From Clostridia bacterium (GTDB lineage: Bacteria > Bacillota > Clostridia > Oscillospirales > Acutalibacteraceae), in NCBI GenBank assembly GCA_017416285.1, contig JAFQCU010000018.1:1-47768 (forward strand): a DNA stretch of 47,768 nucleotides. The letters are read 5' to 3'. The notes beneath the pieces are model-generated. The model had not been told where the DNA came from and did not search any database. It saw nothing but the letters and a program-made list of their open reading frames with translations. The stretch's first letter is position 1; each line of letters starts with the position of its first letter. A program made the position numbers and the translations under genes. Below are positions 1 through 6,887 of the stretch, one piece after another.

Positions 1-218
1 AAGTAGATTTCGCAGGACTCAACCCCAATCATATGAAAGAAATCATATATACAACATTGTGTGTAGATGGTGTTGAGGCATCAAATACAATCACATATAG
101 TATTGAATCGTATGTAGCACGTTATAGTGGTTCTAACACAGCACTTCGTGAAATGATTCAGGCAATGATGCAATATGGCGAATCTGCAATTGAATATGTT
201 GCTGAACAAGGTAAATAA
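1..218 (+). CDS. C-terminal end of an unidentified protein (5' truncated)
   Basis: The frame is open from base 3, before the first ATG at 33, so this is the tail of a gene that begins outside the window rather than a 61-residue protein. About 71 residues are visible and end at TAA 216-218. The tail (SYVARYSGSNTALREMIQAM followed by a MQYGESAIEYV segment) looks like an amphipathic helical end. By general impression it resembles the ends of large secreted or surface proteins of gut clostridia, but I do not recognise a named family. A strong intrinsic terminator follows 11 bp after the stop, which fits this being the last gene of its transcript. Confidence 0.6.
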   Translation, partial: VDFAGLNPNHMKEIIYTTLCVDGVEASNTITYSIESYVARYSGSNTALREMIQAMMQYGESAIEYVAEQGK

Positions 219-229
219 TTGTTAACTAA

Positions 230-257
230 AAAACGCACCCAATCGGGTGCGTTTTTG
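230..257 (+). terminator. Intrinsic terminator after the truncated gene
   Basis: A GC-rich stem AACGCACCC / GGGTGCGTT with the four-base loop AATC is followed by a run of T. It lies directly behind the stop at 218. Confidence 0.85.
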
Positions 258-654
258 TTATATAACGAAAACCATGCGATAGTCGTGTGGTACAGTAAAG
301 GTTTGGCGATGAATAGTAAAAAAGTTTTTAAAGTTCTTAGTCGACATTTGATGGGGTTGGTGAAATCTAACAAGGCGGTAGTATATGATGACATAGTGCA
401 TCATTAAACCTCCGAGGGACCAAACAGTACAGTGCGAGAGGTAGATTTTGTAAAGCAAAAGACAAAAAGAGTTAAGTATTATATTGAATTGGTTTGTTGG
501 TAATTAATAAAATATGCATGACTACTAGAAAACTCAAAAATATACTTGTGCGTCGTCTGTAGCAATTAGGGTTATACACGAAAACAATCCCCGCTGTGCA
601 CTGCATTTGAAAGGATATTATTAAAAGTTATCTATGAAGTGTAAAATTGAATTT
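258..654. other. Gene-free stretch, no recognisable content
   Basis: Short open frames exist on both strands but none has a ribosome site or a recognisable protein. One of them overlaps the terminator hairpin. The stretch lies beside a decayed insertion sequence and may be further decayed mobile DNA; I cannot name it. Confidence 0.4.
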
Positions 655-893
655 TCAACAACAAACTGACATCGCTTTTTGAGTGGTTTCGGTTTTGTAA
701 GCAACAATGCTGTTGTTATAAAAATCTCTAATGAAAATAGGCGCTCAATACCTTGCTTCGTGTGTATGTATGAAATAGTGTAATCCACTTCCGATTTTGT
801 CTTTCGACAGAAAAATATCCATATGATAGTATTCTCTATTCTACCATAGGGGTTCTTTTTTCTATTGTATGTTTTTACCAGACTTGTTGAATT
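655..893 (-). pseudogene. Decayed IS3-family element: terminal repeat plus transposase (orfB) fragment
   Basis: On the minus strand three different frames give, in order, pieces typical of IS3-family (IS150-like) orfB proteins: FSVERQNRKWIT, then SYIHTKQG, then RDFYNNSIVAYKTETTQKA. In intact elements these form one block resembling PNQKWVTDISYIHTKQGV..RDLYDNSIVAYKTGT, so at least two frameshifts have occurred. Bases 829-893 match the copy at 34351-34433 and look like the element's left end (minus strand: terminal repeat, A-rich run, then a stem-loop). The left end is joined directly to the middle of orfB, so orfA and the start of orfB are deleted. It lies just downstream of the FkbM-like gene. 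Confidence 0.65.
829..893 (-). repeat. IS3-family end repeat, copy 1
   Basis: About 65 bp similar to 34370-34433. Shared blocks on the plus strand are TTCTATTCTACCATAGG, GGTTCTTTTTT, CTATTGT, GTTTTTAC and GACTTGTT. The stem-loop is worn here (CCATATGATAG against CTACCATAGG), while the other copy keeps a perfect 12-bp stem. Confidence 0.7.
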
Positions 894-955
894 CTGAACT
901 AATGATTTGTCCGTTCCGGTACGCTTTAAGAAGAGTTTTTCACAGAAAATCAATT

Positions 956-1984
956 CTAGATAAAATAAAAATTTGTGTCCCAGGCGGGGAGGTATTTGAA
1001 GTGGCGGAGGTAGATTTTATAATCTTCTCTAATGTCCAAAACCGCCTTTGGTATGGTTATAAAATCATCGGTGCGGTGATAGGCGGATATAAGCATTTTG
1101 GGTTTGTGGTCTAAAATCGTTTGTGTGCCGCCTGTTATTGCGGAAACCTCTTCACCTTCAACGTCCATTTTTATATAGGTTGGGGCAAATTTGAGCGAAT
1201 CTACCGTTAATGCCTGAATTTCATCCTTACCATCGCCTAAAACCGAATTTCTGCCACCAAGCATTTTAAAGCTGACAGTATCGCATTTATCCGAAACACA
1301 GGCGTTGATGGGGAGGAAATCACGAAGACCTTCGGTGTTGTTTAAAAGCTTTTTAAAGGTCTTGCGGTCGGGCTCCATTGCTATGATGCTTTCGTAATCA
1401 GGGCAATTATTAATAAAGCTTAAAACCGTGTCGCCATTGTATGCGCCAAGGTCTAAAAAGCGTTCGTTTTTAAGCTTTAAAAATGAGGTGTATGGCTCGT
1501 TTTCATCAACCTGACATTCGAGCAAATAGTTTATCTTTCCGCTTAACTTATATTTTAAAATATTTTCAAAGGTTTTTCTGGAAATATCATCTGCAAGTCG
1601 TTCATACACCCACTTTAGCGTATCTGCGTTTTGGAGTAAAAAATTATAATCAAAAAGCCCGCCACCGATAACCGGAACCTCGGGGGCGTAAAGCTCCTGC
1701 TCGCTGCTGATTTTTAAAATATTTTCAATAACGTCAGAAAGACTGCTGCCAAAGCAGAGCAGCACAATCATATCACCAAATTTTGCTTTAAGCTCGCTAT
1801 AGCTTGAAATTTGGTGACCGTGAAATAGCTTGCGTTTAACAAAGCCGTCACTTGCGAAAACGCCTTTAAATTCAATACCTTTTTGGTTTAGTATATTAAT
1901 AATTTTGTCCGCTCCGTTACCCATACCGTAAAGCACGATTGGTTTCTGGGCGGTTTTTAAATATTCCCAAAGCTCAGTTTCCAT
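956..1984 (-). CDS. FkbM-family methyltransferase with N-terminal Rossmann-like domain
   Basis: 342 residues. The C-terminal half carries SAM-methyltransferase features of the FkbM family: motif I FLDLGAYNGDTVLSF at 176-190, acidic MEPD at 203-206, and the family signature YIKMDVEGEE at 270-279. The N-terminal 100 residues have their own nucleotide-binding-like strand-loop-helix (IVLYGMGNGADKII, 16-29), an arrangement seen in FkbM proteins tied to surface glycan or polysaccharide loci. Start ATG at 1984 follows AAAGGAAAAAATT. The target is unknown; methylation of a sugar or cell-surface glycan is an inference. It is a single gene, divergent from the LtaS-like gene, with an IS remnant just downstream. 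Confidence 0.8.
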   Translation of the reverse strand: METELWEYLKTAQKPIVLYGMGNGADKIINILNQKGIEFKGVFASDGFVKRKLFHGHQISSYSELKAKFGDMIVLLCFGSSLSDVIENILKISSEQELYAPEVPVIGGGLFDYNFLLQNADTLKWVYERLADDISRKTFENILKYKLSGKINYLLECQVDENEPYTSFLKLKNERFLDLGAYNGDTVLSFINNCPDYESIIAMEPDRKTFKKLLNNTEGLRDFLPINACVSDKCDTVSFKMLGGRNSVLGDGKDEIQALTVDSLKFAPTYIKMDVEGEEVSAITGGTQTILDHKPKMLISAYHRTDDFITIPKAVLDIREDYKIYLRHFKYLPAWDTNFYFI

Positions 1985-2050
1985 AATTTTTTCCTTTAGT
2001 TTTTTTATATTATATCATCTAGAAAGCAAAAGGGCAAGGCATTAAAAATA

Positions 2051-2079
2051 TTGATTTTTTGAAGATGAAGTGTTATAAT
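2051..2079 (+). promoter_or_regulatory. Promoter of the LtaS-like gene
   Basis: TTGATT, 17-bp spacer, TATAAT; the start codon is 42 bp further on. Confidence 0.75.
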
Positions 2080-2121
2080 TACTTTTATCTATGGCTTTTT
2101 TATATTTATAAGGAGTAGGTT

Positions 2122-4206
2122 ATGAACCGTAAAATCAGAGGACTTTCAAATTGGCTTATTAGTAAGCTTTATTTTACAGATGAAAACAAGGGCGAGGTTT
2201 TTGCAACTTTTCGATATGCGGCGATTTATTTTGTTGCACTTTTATATTGGGAAATTTTGCTTCGTTCACAAATCGGTTTTGAGGATATGACATTTTATTT
2301 TATATTCTTTTTACCGAGCATTTCAATGCTTTTAGCAACGCTTACAGGTTGGTTTAAAGAAAAATTAAAGGGCAACCGAATTTTGACACCTTTAATTATG
2401 CTGCTTCCGTTTGCGTTTTATGTAAGTCAGCTTGTTTATTTTCGCATATTCGGCTCACTTTTCTCAGTTTCAATGATGGGTGTCGGCGGCGACGCTATGA
2501 AGGATTTTGGCTGGGCGCTTTGGGACACAATTAAGGATTCTGTTCTTTGGATAATTCTTTGTCTTTTACCGGTTTTGGCTGCGGGAATTTACGCCGCAGC
2601 TTCACCAAAGCGTATTTTTGGCGGCTTTGGCATAAAAATTCATATTGCCTCATTTTTAAGCGTATTTGTTTTGTGGGGCTTGGCAGTATTAATGCTTTTA
2701 CCTTTTGGTAAGGGGGACTTTTCACCTTACCATGCGTACACTTCAAGCTATATTGATACCGATACGGCTTCTAGTCGCTTGGGTGTATTAACTAATTCTA
2801 TCGTTGAATTAAGTTATAAAATTTTTGGTGGCGGCGGTAAAGAAGAAAACACTTTGGTTGTTCCGAATGCGCCTGAAGAGCCTCCGATTGATACTACTCC
2901 CAACGTTATAGCCGGCCTTGATTTTGAGCAATTAAGGCTTACTACAACCGATGAGGGCAAGCAGGCGCTTTGCGATTATTTTGCTTCGCTTAGCGGCACA
3001 AATAAAAATGAATACACCGGCAGTATGAAGGATTACAACCTAATTTACATTACTGCCGAAGCGTTTTCAAGCTATGCTATTGACCCTGTGGTTACCCCAA
3101 CTCTTTATAAAATGAGTCAGGGTGGCATTGTGCTTAATAATTTCTACAATTCCTTTAAAAACACCACCACAAACGGTGAATATGCTTTTATGACCGGTCT
3201 CTGGCCGGACGTTTCCCGTGTAGCAAATGCGAACTCTACTGCGGGTAGCTTTGTGCAGTCTAAAAATAAGCTATTGCCCTTTACACTTGGCACTATGTTT
3301 GAAAACCGTGGGGTTAAAACTCACGCTTTCCATAACTTCCGTGGTTATTATTATCAACGCAATAAGACACATCCAAATTTAGGTTATACAAACCTTAAAT
3401 TTATGGGTCAGGGTATGAAATTTACTACAGCGTGGCCGTCATCTGACCTTGAAATGATGCAACAGTCTATTGATGACTATATAAACCAAGACCAGTTCCA
3501 TGCTTATTATATGACCTTCTCGGGCCATGGTCCTTATTCTAATGCCAATCCGATTGCGGTAAGGAATTATAACACCGTTAATAAGCTGTTGGAGGGCCGT
3601 GACCTTACTTGGGGTGCGAAGTACTACCTTGCAGCTAATTACGAGCTTGAAAAGGCTATGACGTATTTGCTGCAGCGCCTTGAAGAAGCAGGTAAATTGG
3701 ATAATACAATGATAGTTATTATCGGTGACCACTATCCTTATTATCTTGCTGATAATCACGTAAATTCTTTGGCGGGTAAAACGCTTGAGGCTAACTTTGA
3801 AAAATATAAATCAAGCTGCATTATGTACTGTCCCGGCATTGAAACAATACAAATTGATGCCCCTGTTTGTAATGTTGATATTTTGCCTACAGTGCTTAAC
3901 CTTTGGGGTATGGAATACGATTCACGCTTGCTTCCCGGTACGGATATTTTTGCAAGCAATACCCACATTGCTATGCTTTATAACAAGAGCTTTATTACCG
4001 AATACGTAAAATACAATGCGCAAAACGGTAAGGCTGAATGGTTGGATACTGCCAATAAGTTGACAGAGGCTGAAAAACAAAAGCACCTTGATTATTGTGT
4101 TGCGGTTACCAAAGCACGCTATACCGCTTCGCTTGACGTTATGAACGAGGATTTCTTCCGTTTTGTTATGAACGGGATAAAAATTGAGGAAGCTCCTGCC
4201 CAATAA
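2122..4206 (+). CDS. LtaS/phosphoglycerol-transferase-like sulfatase-family membrane protein
   Basis: 694 residues with several hydrophobic segments in the first 220 (around 25-50, 55-80, 90-115, 140-165 and 170-195), then a large predicted extracellular domain of the alkaline phosphatase/sulfatase fold. Visible motifs: strand YNLIYITAEAFSSY near 304, TTTNGEYAFMTG near 347 (the region of the catalytic Thr in LtaS), TFSGHGPY near 463 and the metal-ligand motif IIGDHYPY near 532. These fit enzymes that move glycerol-phosphate from lipid to teichoic-acid-like polymers. Close relatives also include phosphoglycerol transferases of other glycolipids, so lipoteichoic acid synthesis is likely but not certain. 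RBS AAGGAG lies before the ATG. The lipoprotein gene starts 22 bp downstream, probably in the same transcript. Confidence 0.82.
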   Translation: MNRKIRGLSNWLISKLYFTDENKGEVFATFRYAAIYFVALLYWEILLRSQIGFEDMTFYFIFFLPSISMLLATLTGWFKEKLKGNRILTPLIMLLPFAFYVSQLVYFRIFGSLFSVSMMGVGGDAMKDFGWALWDTIKDSVLWIILCLLPVLAAGIYAAASPKRIFGGFGIKIHIASFLSVFVLWGLAVLMLLPFGKGDFSPYHAYTSSYIDTDTASSRLGVLTNSIVELSYKIFGGGGKEENTLVVPNAPEEPPIDTTPNVIAGLDFEQLRLTTTDEGKQALCDYFASLSGTNKNEYTGSMKDYNLIYITAEAFSSYAIDPVVTPTLYKMSQGGIVLNNFYNSFKNTTTNGEYAFMTGLWPDVSRVANANSTAGSFVQSKNKLLPFTLGTMFENRGVKTHAFHNFRGYYYQRNKTHPNLGYTNLKFMGQGMKFTTAWPSSDLEMMQQSIDDYINQDQFHAYYMTFSGHGPYSNANPIAVRNYNTVNKLLEGRDLTWGAKYYLAANYELEKAMTYLLQRLEEAGKLDNTMIVIIGDHYPYYLADNHVNSLAGKTLEANFEKYKSSCIMYCPGIETIQIDAPVCNVDILPTVLNLWGMEYDSRLLPGTDIFASNTHIAMLYNKSFITEYVKYNAQNGKAEWLDTANKLTEAEKQKHLDYCVAVTKARYTASLDVMNEDFFRFVMNGIKIEEAPAQ

Positions 4207-4228
4207 ATCTTATTAAAGGGGATATAGT

Positions 4229-5482
4229 ATGAAGCGTATTTTGTGTTGTCTCTTTGCGTGTATGTTGGTTTTAAACCTTGTCGGCTGCGGTGGTGCCAGT
4301 TTATTTGGTACACCACTTATGGAGCCTATTTTGGTTTGTAAAAAAGTAGATGCAGAAGATATTAAGAATATTCCCGATAATGTTTTTCAATCTTTACACA
4401 ATTATGCGGGAGATATGGCAATATGTAAGAATTTTCCTTCGCAGAAAGTTGATACGGCATATTTCCTTGTTCAATATAAAACCACTGAAAATGTTATTGA
4501 TAAGTATGTCAAAATGCTTAGTCAGAATGGTTTCACCTTAATCGAAAAAGATGATGACCCCTATCTTTCCGATTGCAAGTGGCGCTTAAGGTGTGATACC
4601 GCTAAAGATGCATATCCATTGGCAGATTATGATGATAATTGCCATTTGGAAATTGAAGGTTATAGCAGTGGCAAGTTTTTTGTAAAATACTCTGGTGACC
4701 TTTTAATGCAAGACTTGGGCTTTAGAATTGACGGAAATCACATTGATGTTTTTGGACTTGGCAAATCTGCCACCGCAGGGCTTTATATTATGCCCGATGG
4801 CAGCTTTCAAACCAGTGACGGTCGCCTGAACGCACAACTTAATAAAGCAACTGTCATTCGTGATGGCAAAAAGTTGAAGGCAGATGCGCACTATAATCTT
4901 AACAAAAGCGAATGGCTTATGGTTAATGAATATCATCGCAATGAAGATTTTTTCTTTGCGGTTGACCCCGAATATACCGTACAAGGTGACTATTATTGGT
5001 GCTCAAGCTTCGTAGAGGGGCGTTACAGCTTTGTAGACGGCGACGCAGATAGGGTAATGGATAACGGTCATGGAGAAAATCCGTTTTTTGTTGTAGCTGC
5101 AAATAATCATCGTTATGGACCAACGCAAACTGACAATCGCTTTGAAAGTTTGTTTGTAAGGGTTATGTATTATAAAGAAGATGAAACGGCAGTTTATTAT
5201 ATATACGCCAAACTTAAAGATAGCGAACCTAGTGAAATCGAAGCGCTTTGTGCTATAAGTTTAAAGGTGGAAGAAGCGGAAGAAGAAAAACAAAGCGGTG
5301 GTTCTTCAATTTTTGATAAAGATGAATGCGGTGCTTGTTTTGGCGATGGCAAGTGTAATATGTGCGGCGGTAGCGGCACGAAAAGAACTTGGACAGGCGA
5401 TTCATATATAACGCAAGACTGCACCGGTGCCTTTTGCAATAACGGTCGCTGTAATCAATGCGGCGGCGATGGAGAAAGATAA
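4229..5482 (+). CDS. Lipoprotein with C-terminal DnaJ-like cysteine motifs
   Basis: 417 residues. A lipoprotein signal peptide is clear (hydrophobic stretch, then lipobox LVGC with Cys20). The middle has no family I recognise; it is rich in beta-strand-like and aromatic residues. The last 50 residues contain four cysteine clusters in the style of DnaJ zinc fingers: CGACFGDG, CNMCGGSG, CTGAFCNNG and CNQCGGDG. Such CxxCxGxG repeats bind two zinc ions in DnaJ, but here they would sit outside the membrane, without a J domain. It follows the LtaS-like gene by 22 bp with its own RBS (AAAGGGGATATAGT). Function unknown; a role at the envelope is inferred from the signal and the neighbour. Confidence 0.72.
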   Translation: MKRILCCLFACMLVLNLVGCGGASLFGTPLMEPILVCKKVDAEDIKNIPDNVFQSLHNYAGDMAICKNFPSQKVDTAYFLVQYKTTENVIDKYVKMLSQNGFTLIEKDDDPYLSDCKWRLRCDTAKDAYPLADYDDNCHLEIEGYSSGKFFVKYSGDLLMQDLGFRIDGNHIDVFGLGKSATAGLYIMPDGSFQTSDGRLNAQLNKATVIRDGKKLKADAHYNLNKSEWLMVNEYHRNEDFFFAVDPEYTVQGDYYWCSSFVEGRYSFVDGDADRVMDNGHGENPFFVVAANNHRYGPTQTDNRFESLFVRVMYYKEDETAVYYIYAKLKDSEPSEIEALCAISLKVEEAEEEKQSGGSSIFDKDECGACFGDGKCNMCGGSGTKRTWTGDSYITQDCTGAFCNNGRCNQCGGDGER

Positions 5483-5492
5483 AATGATATTA

Positions 5493-5534
5493 AAATTCAA
5501 TCCTTAGAAAACTTTTCTAAGGATTGAATTTTTT
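5493..5534 (+). terminator. Intrinsic terminator after the lipoprotein gene
   Basis: Long stem AAATTCAATCCTTAGAA / TTCTAAGGATTGAATTT with a short loop, followed by TTT. Confidence 0.85.
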
Positions 5535-5536
5535 AC

Positions 5537-5565
5537 TTGATTATTTTGTGCTGTTGTGATATAAT
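5537..5565 (+). promoter_or_regulatory. Promoter of tRNA-Arg
   Basis: TTGATT, 17-bp spacer, TATAAT, ending 28 bp before the tRNA. Confidence 0.75.
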
Positions 5566-5593
5566 AACCATTGCTGTAATAAACAGCCCATAT

Positions 5594-5670
5594 GCGCTGA
5601 TAGCTCAGTTGGATAGAGCATCTGCCTTCTAAGCAGAGGGTCGGGGGTTCGAATCCCTTTCAGCGTGCCA
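5594..5670 (+). tRNA. tRNA-Arg (anticodon TCT), CCA encoded
   Basis: A full cloverleaf can be drawn: acceptor GCGCTGA/TCAGCGT, D-stem GCTC/GAGC, anticodon stem TCTGC/GCAGA with loop CTTCTAA (anticodon TCT, reads AGA/AGG), T-stem GGGGG/CCCTT with loop TTCGAAT, discriminator G, then CCA. It has its own promoter and terminator. The accessory DNA begins right behind it, as is common at tRNA genes. Confidence 0.96.
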
Positions 5671-5671
5671 G

Positions 5672-5703
5672 AAAAAAGCATCGACTTTGTCGGTGCTTTT
5701 TTC
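5672..5703 (+). terminator. Terminator of tRNA-Arg
   Basis: AAAAAAGCATCGAC / GTCGGTGCTTTTTT stem with a TTT-type loop and a T-run. Confidence 0.85.
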
Positions 5704-5883
5704 AATGAAATTCGCCTTGTGGCGAGTGAAATATTACCTCGTAATATGAAATAGCTTCGCTATGAAATATTTGCTTCGCAAATGTTAAGAGGCGAATTTT
5801 ATTTCACTTTCTGCTAAAGCAGAAAATTTCACAATTCACGATAGTGAATTATTTCATATTTTCCGTAAGGAAAATATTTCATT
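5704..5883. repeat. Hairpin array A (seven hairpins, linker ATGAAAT / ATTTCAT)
   Basis: Seven small perfect hairpins of different sequence are joined by a near-constant 7-8 bp linker. Units: CGCC-TTGT-GGCG; ATATTAC-CTC-GTAATAT; AGC-TTC-GCT; ATTTGC-TTC-GCAAAT; then TTTCTGC-TAAA-GCAGAAA; AATTCAC-GATA-GTGAATT; ATTTTCC-GTAA-GGAAAAT. The linker is (A/G)TGAAAT after the first three hairpins and its reverse complement ATTTCA(C/T) from 5801 on, so the array turns round at about 5784-5800. The two arms can also pair with each other (AAATTCGCC near 5709 with GGCGAATTT near 5791). There is no coding sequence. Confidence 0.8.
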
Positions 5884-5959
5884 CTAAAATATGTAGGGGT
5901 TCGAACACATAGGTCAAAATTTCAAAAGGCTTCGAATTTGTGCTACCTTTCCAAAAAAT

Positions 5960-5988
5960 CCAAGTCTTCGGACTTGAATTTTTTTATC
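5960..5988 (+). terminator. Terminator-like hairpin between the two arrays
   Basis: CAAGTC-TTCG-GACTTG followed by AATTTTTTT. It may be a further array-type hairpin instead of a working terminator. Confidence 0.45.
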
Positions 5989-6188
5989 CATTGCGAAAGC
6001 AATGGTATATCATCAGCCGTTAGGCTGTATATCATCAAGGGCGGCTTTGCCGCCCTTGTATCTCATCACACCTTTAGGTGTGTATCAAAAATTCTTTCGC
6101 AATGATAATATACAAAGCGTTCAGCTTTGATGATATGCAATTCCTTGAGGAATTGATGATATACACGCCTTCGCCGTGATTTGATATG
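5987..6188. repeat. Hairpin array B (seven hairpins, linker TATATCATC / GATGATATA)
   Basis: Same plan as array A with another linker. Units: CCATTGC-GAAA-GCAATGG; AGCC-GTTA-GGCT; AAGGGCGGC-TTT-GCCGCCCTT; ACACC-TTTA-GGTGT; then AAAGC-GTTCA-GCTTT; CAATTCC-TTGA-GGAATTG; and a weaker CACG/CGTG unit. The linker reads (G)TATATCATC in the first half and GATGATATA(C) in the second. The middle (6082-6113) contains CTTTCGCAAT, the inverse of ATTGCGAAAG in the first hairpin. A 9-bp direct repeat, ATATGTAGG, stands at 5889-5897 and 6184-6192 on either side. Confidence 0.8.
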
Positions 6189-6216
6189 TAGGAATTTAAA
6201 TATATATCCCCAAAAT

Positions 6217-6258
6217 TAAAATAGCACCCTATTCCGCAAATGGAATAGAGTGCTATTT
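6217..6258. terminator. Terminator of the XRE gene (bidirectional)
   Basis: AAATAGCACCCTATTCC / GGAATAGAGTGCTATTT stem with loop GCAAAT. On the minus strand it overlaps the stop of the regulator gene and runs into a T-rich tract. Confidence 0.8.
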
Positions 6259-6456
6259 ATCTTTTCTGCCTATAAAGTAATCGGCTGACACTTTATAAAA
6301 TTCGCAAAGTTTAATTAAATCATCTATTTTTAATTCTGCTCTGCCTGTTTCAATATGGTTATAGCCTTGCTGAGATTTGTTGATAATTTTCGCAACTTGT
6401 AATTGTGTTAAATCATTATCTTCACGTAGTGCTTTCATTCGTTCTCGATAATCCAT
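6253..6456 (-). CDS. Small XRE-family HTH transcriptional regulator
   Basis: 67 residues that are almost entirely one Cro/C1-type helix-turn-helix domain: RMKALREDNDLTQLQVAKII, then KSQQGYNHIETGRAELKIDD, then LIKLCEFYKVSADYFIG. The QLQVAKIINKSQQGYNHIETG segment covers the two DNA-reading helices. Start ATG follows GAGGTGAAGTTTTT. It is divergent from a small unknown gene, and the space between them holds two copies of ACTCA-N5-TGAGT-type dyads, so it most likely represses its neighbour and possibly itself. The size and layout match phage or mobile-element repressors and SinR/ImmR-like regulators. Confidence 0.88.
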   Translation of the reverse strand: MDYRERMKALREDNDLTQLQVAKIINKSQQGYNHIETGRAELKIDDLIKLCEFYKVSADYFIGRKDK

Positions 6457-6491
6457 AAAAACTTCACCTCATTGCAAGTACATCATACATA

Positions 6492-6531
6492 ACTCACAAA
6501 TTGAGTATTGACATTTACTCAAAGATTGAGT
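6492..6531. promoter_or_regulatory. Two operator dyads for the XRE repressor
   Basis: ACTCACAAATTGAGT (6492-6506) and ACTCAAAGATTGAGT (6517-6531) are two 15-bp copies of the dyad ACTCA-NNNNN-TGAGT, 25 bp apart centre to centre. The second fills the space between the -35 and -10 boxes of the plus-strand promoter, so binding would block it. Assignment to the adjacent regulator is inferred from position. Confidence 0.75.
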
Positions 6532-6536
6532 ATAAT
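6508..6536 (+). promoter_or_regulatory. Promoter of the small gene at 6565
   Basis: Perfect TTGACA and TATAAT boxes with a 17-bp spacer, overlapping an operator dyad. Confidence 0.85.
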
Positions 6537-6564
6537 TTGACCAAAAATAAGTGTGAGGGATTTT

Positions 6565-6804
6565 ATGGAGGGTAGCAGAACAGAAAAAATATTTTTTATC
6601 GCTATGATAATGAAAAAATATAACTATGTAATAAATGAAACTATTAGTAAACGAATTAATAATTATGAGTTTCAAACGAATACTACTATCACACACGATG
6701 AAAAGCAAATAAAAATAAGTACAGAAACCAAAATTAAGGGAGTATACTATGTTTTAATTTTGTTTCCAAACGGTACATCTAAAGTAGACTTTGAATTTGA
6801 TTAG
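6565..6804 (+). CDS. Small protein of unknown function, XRE-controlled
   Basis: 79 residues from ATG 6565, chosen because GTGAGGGA sits 4 bp upstream; the GTG at 6553 in the same frame lies inside that ribosome site. I do not recognise a family. The protein is basic in the first half (IMKKYNYVINETISKRINNY) and ends in alternating beta-strand-like segments and an acidic tail (KVDFEFD). It is driven by a perfect sigma-A promoter that contains an operator, and is paired with a divergent XRE gene. That layout suits a gene kept off until a signal removes the repressor. Confidence 0.6.
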   Translation: MEGSRTEKIFFIAMIMKKYNYVINETISKRINNYEFQTNTTITHDEKQIKISTETKIKGVYYVLILFPNGTSKVDFEFD

Positions 6805-6856
6805 CTGGTATAATGAAAATTTAAATACAATTGATGATGAACCATAATTATAATGA

Positions 6857-6883
6857 AAACCCGCGGTGATTTCACCGCGGGTT
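6857..6883. terminator. Terminator of the aspS operon (bidirectional)
   Basis: AACCCGCGGTGA / TCACCGCGGGTT stem with a one- or two-base loop just beyond the aspS stop; on the minus strand TTTT follows. Confidence 0.85.
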
Positions 6884-6887
6884 AATA

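Noticed and set aside
219-407. 62-aa plus-strand frame after the first gene
   Set aside because: It begins within the terminator hairpin and has no ribosome site or recognisable protein.
621-953. 110-aa minus-strand frame read as one gene
   Set aside because: It is a chance frame running through the IS3 end repeat and frameshifted transposase pieces; the real signal spans three frames.
5889-5945. Second tRNA or tRNA fragment (GGGGTTCGAA as in a T arm)
   Set aside because: Only the T-arm-like ten bases match; no acceptor, D or anticodon stem can be drawn.
5704-6188. CRISPR array
   Set aside because: The constant parts are only 7-10 bp, they invert halfway, and the variable parts are palindromes rather than spacers. 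No cas gene is in the window.
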